The notes under the pieces were generated by a model. That model saw nothing but the letters and a program-made list of their open reading frames with translations, made no database searches and was not told where the DNA came from. Below are positions 15,470 through 23,290 of a stretch of DNA of 64,000 nucleotides, in pieces. Source of the DNA: a virus; IMG/VR virus record IMGVR_UViG_3300046001_006396, positions 17,928-81,927 of that record. One strand, 5' to 3'. The position numbers and the translations under genes were made by a program. Numbering within the stretch: position 1 is the stretch's first letter; every line of letters starts with the position of its first letter.

Positions 15470-17344
15470 ATGCCGACCCAAAACATTAATAATTACTTTA
15501 AGACTAAATATCATTCAAAATTAGATAATAATCATTATTTTGATTTGACTTTAGCTTCGGACGAAAGAGACTACGATGAAGAAGTGGTCTTCTCTACCGA
15601 CATTATTGCATATAATGACGGAGACAGGCTACCAATATTAATTGATTTAAGTGATAGTAATACATCAATACAACCACTAATATCGTATGGTCAATATATT
15701 TCTGGAAACACTTTAGTTTCAAAAAATTATTATAACCCAAACAATTTAGATTTAACTTGTTTGTCGGCATTTACAGAAACTTGTGATATTGGTTTGGTTG
15801 GTACCGATAATGGTTTGTTCAGGACTATGTCAGGACAAACGTTATACTACACAATGGGTATTAGAAATGACTATAAATTTAATCCACATTATAGAGATAG
15901 AAGATTTAAAATGCATCCTGTAACAGGATACACCCAATCACCAAATGTTGTTTTTTCAGGTAGACCAAAAAACGTTTTATATAATATTGTTTCAGGAACT
16001 TCTGCGAACGTGACTTACTATCAGGAATTATACGGAGGGTTTTATCAAGGGTTTTATAAATTAAATGGGTATGATTACGAAGTTTTCCCTGAAAGGGTTA
16101 ACAAAGGATGGTCTGTTGAAATGATGCTTAGGCCAAGACGTGTTGATTTATATAGTTATAACCCACTAAGTCAACAATATTTAAATGATATCTACCCTGA
16201 AAATGAGGGAACATTTTTTTATTTTGGTACAAGATCGGAAAACAAATATTTTCATTATCCCGACGGAACAAATGACGGAGATAGTGGATACACAAGAGTA
16301 ACTTCAGGATTTACTTGTTTTGAAAGTTGTAAATGTTCAAATAGTGCGGTAACAAATGCTGACTGTGTTAGTGTTTATCCTGTTTCAGGAACAACTACAG
16401 AACATAATATTGGGTGTAATTGTGGTTGTGCGTCAACATACCAAGTTTCATTACCTGAAACTGATCCTAAATTTGACGTACTATCAAACGCTCTATCATT
16501 TAGATTTGATGGGTGTTCGGTTAATCCTAGTATCGCCGTTAAATATATAAAAATAACAGGAGATTGTGTAACAACAGGAACGTGTAGTACGACAGGAGTC
16601 ACATTCCAAACAGGATATACAATAAATGAAATTATCTCGCCACCAATATATAATATTTGTTCATATAACTGTAACGACGTTGTTGATGATAGATGGGTTA
16701 TGATAAGTGCGGTTTTTGAAAGATATGAATACTTAGAAGATTGTGATTTATTAAATAAAGGTGGAGTTAACGATTTATTGACTGTTACATACCAATCTTC
16801 AATTGATAAACAAAGTTATAAATTAATTTCACCTCCTGAAACACATTCAGGATCAACAATGGAACCAAAAATTTATAAAATAGATTTTAATAGAAAATGG
16901 TTTGATGAAATCAAATATAGGTTAGGAAAATTAAAAATTTATGTTAATGGATATCTATTAATGATTATTGAGGATTTTGAGGAAATAATACCTAGACAAT
17001 TAAATACGGAAAAAGAAAAACAAGTTGGTGTTCCTTTTAATATATCATTTGGGGGCGGGACTCAAGGTCTGCATGACCATCTAATATTTTCAGGTTGTTC
17101 ATTACCTAACGGACCATATGTACAGGACCCTGAATTATTTCCTACTGATATTTTATCTGCTACAACTTTAAGTGGTTTGAGTAGTGATATATTAATAGAA
17201 CAAAACTTTGGGGGGTCTTTTATGGGGGCAATTTCACAATTTAGAATGTATGTTGAACCTTTAAGTTCCCCACAAGTACAACATAATTTTAGAATATTAA
17301 AAGACAAATATAATCTATTAGATTATTGGTGTCCTGATTGTTAA
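15470..17344 (+). CDS. Virion structural protein with C-terminal lectin-like domain
   Basis: A 624-aa protein rich in beta-strand residues and aromatic amino acids. The middle contains many cysteines (FESCKCSNSAVTNADC, then HNIGCNCGCAS and ITGDCVTTGTC), perhaps disulphide or metal stabilised. The last third (LKIYVNGYLLMIIEDFEEI, then FMGAISQFRMYVEPLSSPQVQHNF) follows the concanavalin-like LamG plan, where 'lyVNG.l' and 'iGrfriY...Ls..ei..nf' mark the sandwich. Such modules bind sugars on phage tails and fibres. A baseplate or fibre protein that touches host glycans is the best guess; no homologue is recognised by name. The start follows an A-rich leader. Confidence 0.6.
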   Translation: MPTQNINNYFKTKYHSKLDNNHYFDLTLASDERDYDEEVVFSTDIIAYNDGDRLPILIDLSDSNTSIQPLISYGQYISGNTLVSKNYYNPNNLDLTCLSAFTETCDIGLVGTDNGLFRTMSGQTLYYTMGIRNDYKFNPHYRDRRFKMHPVTGYTQSPNVVFSGRPKNVLYNIVSGTSANVTYYQELYGGFYQGFYKLNGYDYEVFPERVNKGWSVEMMLRPRRVDLYSYNPLSQQYLNDIYPENEGTFFYFGTRSENKYFHYPDGTNDGDSGYTRVTSGFTCFESCKCSNSAVTNADCVSVYPVSGTTTEHNIGCNCGCASTYQVSLPETDPKFDVLSNALSFRFDGCSVNPSIAVKYIKITGDCVTTGTCSTTGVTFQTGYTINEIISPPIYNICSYNCNDVVDDRWVMISAVFERYEYLEDCDLLNKGGVNDLLTVTYQSSIDKQSYKLISPPETHSGSTMEPKIYKIDFNRKWFDEIKYRLGKLKIYVNGYLLMIIEDFEEIIPRQLNTEKEKQVGVPFNISFGGGTQGLHDHLIFSGCSLPNGPYVQDPELFPTDILSATTLSGLSSDILIEQNFGGSFMGAISQFRMYVEPLSSPQVQHNFRILKDKYNLLDYWCPDC

Positions 17345-17354
17345 TACATTTAAT

Positions 17355-17708
17355 ATGGAATTTTTTATACAACAAAACTCAAGTTTACCAATCCTTAAAA
17401 TGGATGTGGTTAAAGACGGAAGAACAGATTCTACAATTAACCTATATGAAATATTGGATAATAGTAACATTAGATTTTCTATGAAAAATATTGATAATGG
17501 TACTCAAAAAATATTTATGCAACCAGCTTATCTAACGGAAAAAACTGGAATAAGTGATTACTCACCAAAAGAATATTACATTTATTATAAATGGGCACCA
17601 AAAGACACGAATAAAAAAGGGAGGTATGTAGGTGAATTTTTACTTGTATTGGAAAATGGAGAACTAATAACCCCAATACGAGAAAATTTATACATCAATA
17701 TTATTTGA
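17355..17708 (+). CDS. Small virion protein, possibly BppU-like beta domain
   Basis: The 117-aa protein starts 10 nt after the previous stop, so the two are co-transcribed. LPILKMDVVKDGRTDSTINL, FSMKNIDNGTQKIF and YYIYYKWAPKDTNKKGRYVGEF, ending in GELITPIRENLYINII, follow the outline of the Ig-like N-terminal domain of baseplate upper proteins (BppU/DUF2479), which describe a value plus a tail-end strand. It could attach the 624-aa protein to the baseplate. Assignment is by general pattern only. Confidence 0.5.
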   Translation: MEFFIQQNSSLPILKMDVVKDGRTDSTINLYEILDNSNIRFSMKNIDNGTQKIFMQPAYLTEKTGISDYSPKEYYIYYKWAPKDTNKKGRYVGEFLLVLENGELITPIRENLYINII

Positions 17709-17764
17709 CATTTTAGGGTTTAAATCGTATTTATTAGGTAAGGGAAATCACATCTTAGTTGTGA
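17703..17764 (+). promoter_or_regulatory. DNA polymerase promoter with 5'-leader hairpin
   Basis: ATTTGACATTTTA (17703-17715) is identical to the element before the gp32-like gene (48821-48833). It is followed 25 nt from its start by TATTTATTAG (from 17728); in the gp32 case the equivalent offset is 24 nt. Downstream, TCACA (17748-17752) and TGTGA (17760-17764) can form a small hairpin about 31 nt before the polymerase start. T4 gene 43 is known to be translationally repressed through a leader hairpin; a similar role here is only a suggestion. Confidence 0.45.
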
Positions 17765-17795
17765 GTATAATAACCCAAACTTAAAAAATATAATT

Positions 17796-20696
17796 ATGGT
17801 TCCACAAGAAGAAATTGAACGTTTTCTATTAGGAGAAGACGATGAAAAATATATCGTATCGTTAGAATACGATTACAAATCCTCAAAAATTTATAAAGTT
17901 ATTCAAGACCCCGTTAAAGGTAAACTTTTACGTATGGACACATTTATTCCATTTGCTTGGGTTGGTGACCTTAAAAGTAAAAACTTTTATAAGGGTAATA
18001 AAGACCTTCAAAAAAAGGCAATGTCTGAAAACGGCATCATCATAGAAAAATTAGAGGACAAGGGAGATGAAAGATTAAAGAGTGGTTTGACTTTTATGGT
18101 TAAATCTACCAAGTCGTATTCAAACCTTGTAAACTTTTTTAAAATGGGTGGACTTGACCCTTGGGGTAGGGATAATTCAGATGTGATTACAATTTTATCT
18201 CCTGTTGAACAATACCTAATCCAAAAAAGTAAAAGGTTATTTAAAGGGTTTGACGAATACGATGAGATTCACAGATTTGTATTTGATATTGAGACCACGG
18301 GTTTAGACCCAAAAACAAGTAAAATGTTTTTGATTGGGATGAAAGACAACCGTGGTTTTATAAAATTATTATCTGCACAAAACGAAGATGAGGAAAGACA
18401 AATGATTGTTGAGTTTTTTAGAACAATTGATGAATTAAAGCCGTCACTCATTGGTGGGTACAACTCGGCATTCTTTGACTTCCCATACATTTTAAAAAGA
18501 GCGGAAATATTAAAACTAAACATTAAAAAGATATCAAAAACTTTACATCCTGATTATTCTTTAAAACAAAAGGATGGAATTTTAAAGTTGGCAAATGAGA
18601 TGGAACCTTATGTTCAAACTCAAATGTGGGGATATAATATTGTTGATATTGCACACGCAGTTCGTAGAGCTCAAGCAATCAACTCAGATATTAAAAGTTG
18701 GTCCTTGAAGTATATAACCAAATTTATTGAAGCAGAAAAAGAAAATCGTGTCTATGTTGACGGTGATAAGATTGGTAAAATCTATTTTGATAATGAGGAT
18801 TATTGGATGAATAAAGAAAATGGTAATTATAAAAAGGTTGGTATTAATGAAAAAATAGATAGTATTTGTTCAAGAAGAGATGATGTCTATTTTAAAACTA
18901 ACGGTTCAAAAATTATTGAGGATTATCTTGACGATGACTTATATGAAACAATGGTTGTTGACGAACAGTTCAATCAAGCAAACTTTTTACTTTCTAAACT
19001 TGTACCAACAACATATGAAAGGCTATCAACAATGGGTACCGCCACATTATGGAAAATGATTATGTGTGCGTGGTCATATAAACATAATTTAGCAATTCCA
19101 AAGAAAAAAGAAAAACGAAAATTTACAGGAGGTCTTTCTCGTTTGGTTCAGGTTGGTTACTCAAGAAACGTATTGAAACTTGACTACTCGTCACTATATC
19201 CATCTATTCAGTTGGTTCACGATGTGTTTCCTTCTTGTGACGTTACGGGAGCGATGAAGAGTATGTTAAAGTATTTCCGTGATACTCGTATTAAATACAA
19301 GAACTTGGCTGGTGAATATAAATCAATAGACTTAAAGGCGTCAATTTCATATGATAGAAAACAGTTACCAATTAAAATCTTTATTAACGCATTCTTTGGT
19401 TCGTTATCCGCCCCTCACGTATTTCCTTGGGGTGATATTGATATGGGTGAACAGATTACTTGTACGGGTAGACAGTATCTTCGTCAGATGATTATGTACT
19501 TTATGAAACGAGGTTACGTTCCTTTGGTAATGGATACGGATGGTGTTAACTTTGAAACTCCTAAAGATAGGGAGACCTACACATATGTCGGTAAAGGATT
19601 AAACGGTTTGGTTAAACAGGGTAAAGAATATGTAGGTGCAGAAGCAGATGTTGCAGAATACAATGACTTATTTATGAGAAATGAAATGGGTCTTGATATT
19701 GATGGTGTATGGCCAGCAACTATTAACGTTGCCCGTAAAAACTACGCATTACTTACAGATAAAGGTAAAGTTAAACTTACAGGTAACTCAATTAAATCTA
19801 AAAAACTTCAAACATATGTTGCAGAGTTTTTGGATAAAGGATTAAGAATGTTACTTGATGGTAAAGGTGGAGAGTTTTTAGATTTCTATTATGAATATGT
19901 AAGTAAAATTTATAATAGAGAAATACCACTTGCAAAGATTGCAAATAAGGCCCGTGTTAAACAATCAATTGATGACTATAAAGTTCATGTCACAAAAACA
20001 ACCAAATCAGGAAGTTTAATGTCACGTCAAGCGCATATGGAACTTTTAATTAATAACGGTAAAAACCCAGGATTGGGTGATACTATCTTCTATGTTAATA
20101 ATGGTGAAAAGAAATCTCACGGGGACGTTCAAAAGAAAACAACCAAGATGACTAAAAAACAAATTGAGGATTACACAAATATTCACGGAGCGGTTCCACC
20201 TGAAATGTTATCAAAAAGTGAGGTTATTTTGAATTGTTATATGATTGATGAAAAAGAGATTGAAAACAATCCTGACTTGTTGGGTGAATATAATGTACCA
20301 AGATATTTGGCATCATTTAACAAAAGAATTGAACCCCTACTTGTTGTGTATAGTCCTGACATTAGACAAGACATTTTAATTGAGGACCCCAAAGACCAAC
20401 CAATATTTACTAAATCCCAAACAGAATTAGGAAGAGGGTTTCCGATGAAAGAAAAGGACCAAGATAACTTAGATGAGGTTTTGACTTTATCTGATATGGA
20501 AATTAACTTTTGGCAATCTGTTGGTATTGACCCGTATTATATGTACATAGACGATACCATTAATTTAGTGGATATAGATAGAGTTAATCACAATAATAAA
20601 TTAATGATTGAAACTAAAAGAGTTGAGAAGGTTGACGAGGACGATATCTTTGAATATGATGTAGATGGGGATTTAATGACCCACATTTTTGATTAA
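17796..20696 (+). CDS. Family B DNA polymerase (T4 gp43-like)
   Basis: The 966-aa replicative polymerase has a 3'-5' exonuclease domain with FVFDIETTG (D164, E166) and GGYNSAFFDFPYI (motif Exo II). Polymerase motif A is LKLDYSSLYPSI (D463), motif B is KIFINAFFGSLSA, and motif C is MDTDGVNFE (D580, D582). The serine of the usual DTDS is glycine here, and both metal-binding aspartates are kept. Length compares with 898 aa in T4. The gene is monocistronic: its own promoter lies upstream and a terminator hairpin lies just past its stop, inside the convergent gene. It copies the phage genome with the gp32, UvsX and gp41-like proteins encoded at 48889-53733. Confidence 0.95.
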   Translation: MVPQEEIERFLLGEDDEKYIVSLEYDYKSSKIYKVIQDPVKGKLLRMDTFIPFAWVGDLKSKNFYKGNKDLQKKAMSENGIIIEKLEDKGDERLKSGLTFMVKSTKSYSNLVNFFKMGGLDPWGRDNSDVITILSPVEQYLIQKSKRLFKGFDEYDEIHRFVFDIETTGLDPKTSKMFLIGMKDNRGFIKLLSAQNEDEERQMIVEFFRTIDELKPSLIGGYNSAFFDFPYILKRAEILKLNIKKISKTLHPDYSLKQKDGILKLANEMEPYVQTQMWGYNIVDIAHAVRRAQAINSDIKSWSLKYITKFIEAEKENRVYVDGDKIGKIYFDNEDYWMNKENGNYKKVGINEKIDSICSRRDDVYFKTNGSKIIEDYLDDDLYETMVVDEQFNQANFLLSKLVPTTYERLSTMGTATLWKMIMCAWSYKHNLAIPKKKEKRKFTGGLSRLVQVGYSRNVLKLDYSSLYPSIQLVHDVFPSCDVTGAMKSMLKYFRDTRIKYKNLAGEYKSIDLKASISYDRKQLPIKIFINAFFGSLSAPHVFPWGDIDMGEQITCTGRQYLRQMIMYFMKRGYVPLVMDTDGVNFETPKDRETYTYVGKGLNGLVKQGKEYVGAEADVAEYNDLFMRNEMGLDIDGVWPATINVARKNYALLTDKGKVKLTGNSIKSKKLQTYVAEFLDKGLRMLLDGKGGEFLDFYYEYVSKIYNREIPLAKIANKARVKQSIDDYKVHVTKTTKSGSLMSRQAHMELLINNGKNPGLGDTIFYVNNGEKKSHGDVQKKTTKMTKKQIEDYTNIHGAVPPEMLSKSEVILNCYMIDEKEIENNPDLLGEYNVPRYLASFNKRIEPLLVVYSPDIRQDILIEDPKDQPIFTKSQTELGRGFPMKEKDQDNLDEVLTLSDMEINFWQSVGIDPYYMYIDDTINLVDIDRVNHNNKLMIETKRVEKVDEDDIFEYDVDGDLMTHIFD

Positions 20697-21025
20697 GAAT
20701 TTTTTAGACCGTCGGAGGATAGAATATACCAATATTCTCCGACTTTTTTAAACTCCACACAAGAACCTTTATCTAACTCAACCTCATTAAATTCCTCGTC
20801 TATTTTTTTATCACTACTAACAATAACATGAGTTAATGATTTAACGACAACGTGGTCTGTTGTATTTGAATCTAAAAATAAATTACAAGAATCAACACCT
20901 TTTACTATTATTGTATATTCACCATTTGTTGAGTAATCTCCGTTTGATAAAATAATAGAATCTGATGTTTTAATCTCATAACCATTAATGATTCTTAAAG
21001 ATGGTTGAGATCTAAAAATAGCCAT
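20693..21025 (-). CDS. Small virion-type hypothetical protein
   Basis: A 110-aa protein, first residues AIFRSQPSLRIINGYEIKTSD, then an all-beta pattern (SNGDYSTNGEYTIIVKGVDS, DHVVVKSLTHVIVSSDKK) and a terminal GEYWYILSSDG. The FKKVGEYWYILSSDG ending resembles the closing strand of small phage tail/fibre domains. It is transcribed after the neck-like gene (gap 6 nt) and converges on the polymerase gene with a 4-nt overlap of the two stop regions. A plus-strand terminator is encoded inside its last codons. Confidence 0.55.
   Translation of the reverse strand: MAIFRSQPSLRIINGYEIKTSDSIILSNGDYSTNGEYTIIVKGVDSCNLFLDSNTTDHVVVKSLTHVIVSSDKKIDEEFNEVELDKGSCVEFKKVGEYWYILSSDGLKNS
20711..20749 (+). terminator. 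Terminator of the DNA polymerase gene, inside the convergent gene
   Basis: GTCGGAG (20711-20717) pairs with CTCCGAC (20737-20743), with further AT pairing in between, followed by TTTTTT (20744-20749). It begins 15 nt past the polymerase stop and lies wholly in the 3' coding end of the minus-strand 110-aa gene. The minus direction has no clear U tract. Confidence 0.75.
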
Positions 21026-21031
21026 AATAAA

Positions 21032-22150
21032 TTATATGATATTATACGGGCTAGTAAATGCTCTATATTTTAATGCCTTATTCATATTTTCGGCCTGTAA
21101 ACCCTTTATTTCCCATTGTTTTTCAGGTCTTAATCTCTCAAGTCTTAGTTTTAATTCTTCCCACAATAAGTTTTTTTCATCTTTTGCTTCGGTCTGTAAA
21201 GACGTGTATTCTAAAGTTAATTCAGAATCCGGTGTTTTTAAATTACCACTATACTTACCTCTAACTCTTGCCAAAGTTTCTTTACAATATGCGGTAAACC
21301 ATCGTCTAACCCAAGTTTGTGCGGGCGAATTTAAATCAGTCCAAGACATTTCATCAATAGGAACATCTGAAGGTAATCTTACAACGTCAGGATTTTTTGC
21401 TAAACAATCTTCACGATCAAAAGTATCATAATACCAATACCAAACTCTGTAGTCGTGTCTTTTCATATTACCAAAATCAAATTTTCCACCAGGTACATTC
21501 ATTAGATGAATTGCCTTTTTACCTTCAGGAAGTGCAGTCACTCTGTAAGTTAATTCTCCTGTGATAATTCTTCTTTTCATACTAATGTCAGACATCCTTA
21601 AAAGAATATCAAATGCCGGCGTAACAAAATAGTTACCTGTTGTACCCATTTGTGAAAACCCTGCACCACCACCAAGTCCGATACCACCAAATCCACCAAA
21701 TCCACCCATAAATGGATCAAAATATGCCGCGTCTAATTCTGACCTTGAGAACCATAATAGTTCATTTAATTCTCTACCTGCGGGTATTTCATATATTTGT
21801 TGGTGGGGTATCAAATCTATATAATCTTTTTTCAAAACGTAGTCCCCTCCGGCTTGTAGTCCCACAATTTTAGAATACGAGTAAGTGTATTGAGTTTCCC
21901 AATCTAAACTTCTTGTTGTAAATGCCCTTGTAACTGACTGCTCATCCAAGTTTAATCCGTATAATGATGACCATTGGCTTTCAATTAACCAATCATTTAC
22001 GTGTTGTGCATAATCTTGTATTGATAACTCAAGTAATGAGTCCATCATCTCATCTTCTAACTCAACGGAACGTAAGGGTGCTCCCAAAAGATTTTTAATT
22101 CTTTTATACAACTTACTTCTTTCAGGTTCTGCTATGATATTTGTTGACAT
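21032..22150 (-). CDS. Putative neck / head-completion structural protein
   Basis: The 372-aa protein begins ERSKLYKRIKNLLGAPLRSV, then VELEDEMMDSLLELSIQDYA, an amphipathic helical opening like head-tail adaptor proteins, in which a length of helix binds the portal and then a small beta domain follows. A glycine-rich loop (MGGFGGFGGIGLGGGAGF, near residues 148-165) interrupts the middle. RVWYWYYDTFDRE and AYCKETLARVRGKYSGNLK follow, with a helical charged C-terminus. The adjacency to neck and tail genes supports a connector role, but no T4 gene number is claimed. A TATTTAT motif lies 13 nt before its start on the minus strand. Confidence 0.5.
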   Translation of the reverse strand: MSTNIIAEPERSKLYKRIKNLLGAPLRSVELEDEMMDSLLELSIQDYAQHVNDWLIESQWSSLYGLNLDEQSVTRAFTTRSLDWETQYTYSYSKIVGLQAGGDYVLKKDYIDLIPHQQIYEIPAGRELNELLWFSRSELDAAYFDPFMGGFGGFGGIGLGGGAGFSQMGTTGNYFVTPAFDILLRMSDISMKRRIITGELTYRVTALPEGKKAIHLMNVPGGKFDFGNMKRHDYRVWYWYYDTFDREDCLAKNPDVVRLPSDVPIDEMSWTDLNSPAQTWVRRWFTAYCKETLARVRGKYSGNLKTPDSELTLEYTSLQTEAKDEKNLLWEELKLRLERLRPEKQWEIKGLQAENMNKALKYRAFTSPYNII

Positions 22151-22159
22151 AAGACTTTT

Positions 22160-23278
22160 TTATATAAATATCTTTTTGGTTAAAATACTTTCATTCAATT
22201 TCTTTTTTGTTTGTGATAAGTATTGGTCTGAAACAAAATTCCAATTAACTACTTTCCAAAAATTATGAATATATTTGTCCCTTTCGTTTTTATATTTTAG
22301 ATAATATGCATGTTCCCACAAATCTAAACCAAGTAAAGGGTACCCCCCATTTTTTTCAGTATCCATTAACGGATTGTCTTGGTTAGGTGTTGTGACAATT
22401 TTTAAGTTATTAGTTTTATTAATAATTAACCATACCCACCCAGAACCAAATCTTGTCTTTGCAATTTCCTCAAACTTTTCTTTAAACTCTTCTAAAGACC
22501 CAAAAGTTTTTTCAATTTTAAATAATAGTGGGTTTTTTAATTCCGTTCTTTTAGGTGTTAACATTTTCCAAAATAATGCATGATTAAATGCGCCACCACC
22601 ATTATTTTTAACTTTTTTATTAAACTTTGATATTTTTTTTACGATATCAATTAAATCAAGGTCCTTTCCCGACATTTTTTCTAATTCTAAATTTAATTTC
22701 TCAACATACCCTTTATAATGTTTATTATAGTGAGTTTTCATAGTTTCATCATCAATAAACGACGATAAAGAATCAAACTCATAAGGTAGTTTTTCAATGG
22801 TAATTTTTTTTATTTCCGTAATGATGTTGGTTTTAGAAACCGAATCTTCGTTGATTAGTTTCTCTAATTCTTTAATTCTTTCATTAAACAATGAATAAAT
22901 GTTTTTTTCATCCTTTTTGTGTCTACGTTCAAATCTTTTTACCAATTCACCCGACCTTTCATTAGCCTTATTTTCGTTTTTACCCCCGATATCCGGACCC
23001 TTATCCATGTTTTCAATGGTTCTTTGGTACTCGTGAGCCCATTCGTGTGCTATAGTTCTAAGAATGTCTCTATTCATTCTATCTTTAACTAATATTTTTA
23101 TAATGTGTTTATTAGTTCTTGAACCCGTAGACATTTTACCATAACGAGATTTTAAAAATTCAATTGTAATATCTTTTTTTAATGGTAATTTTCTTTTTAA
23201 GAAACTGATAAAATTGTCTAATAATTGTTCGTCATCTGAATCAACGTTAAACCCAACAAATTTTTTATTTACTCTCAT
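22160..23278 (-). CDS. Fusion of zinc-metallopeptidase-like domain and Mn/Fe superoxide dismutase
   Basis: The 372-aa protein joins two domains. Residues 1 to about 125 contain IAHEWAHEYQ with an HExxH site (H78, E79, H82) and a downstream NKANERSGELVKRF (E107) that resembles the third-ligand helix of ImmA/SprT-like peptidases. Residues about 155-360 are a complete Mn/Fe superoxide dismutase: LPYEFDSLSS, MKTHYNKHYKGYVEKLN (ligand H183, gateway Y191), GGGAFNHALFW (H233), FGSGWVWLI, NQDNPLM (Q300) and DLWEHAYYL (D319, H323). All four metal ligands are kept. The active-site Gln placed in the second domain is typical of Mn-type enzymes. The C-terminus ends LNESILTKKIFI. A TATTTAT motif is 5 nt upstream of the start. 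Confidence 0.9.
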   Translation of the reverse strand: MRVNKKFVGFNVDSDDEQLLDNFISFLKRKLPLKKDITIEFLKSRYGKMSTGSRTNKHIIKILVKDRMNRDILRTIAHEWAHEYQRTIENMDKGPDIGGKNENKANERSGELVKRFERRHKKDEKNIYSLFNERIKELEKLINEDSVSKTNIITEIKKITIEKLPYEFDSLSSFIDDETMKTHYNKHYKGYVEKLNLELEKMSGKDLDLIDIVKKISKFNKKVKNNGGGAFNHALFWKMLTPKRTELKNPLLFKIEKTFGSLEEFKEKFEEIAKTRFGSGWVWLIINKTNNLKIVTTPNQDNPLMDTEKNGGYPLLGLDLWEHAYYLKYKNERDKYIHNFWKVVNWNFVSDQYLSQTKKKLNESILTKKIFI

Positions 23279-23290
23279 AATAAATAAATA

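Noticed and set aside
17796-20696. Inactive polymerase because of DTDG in place of DTDS
   Set aside because: Both catalytic aspartates of motif C and those of motif A are present; the Ser is not essential for metal binding.
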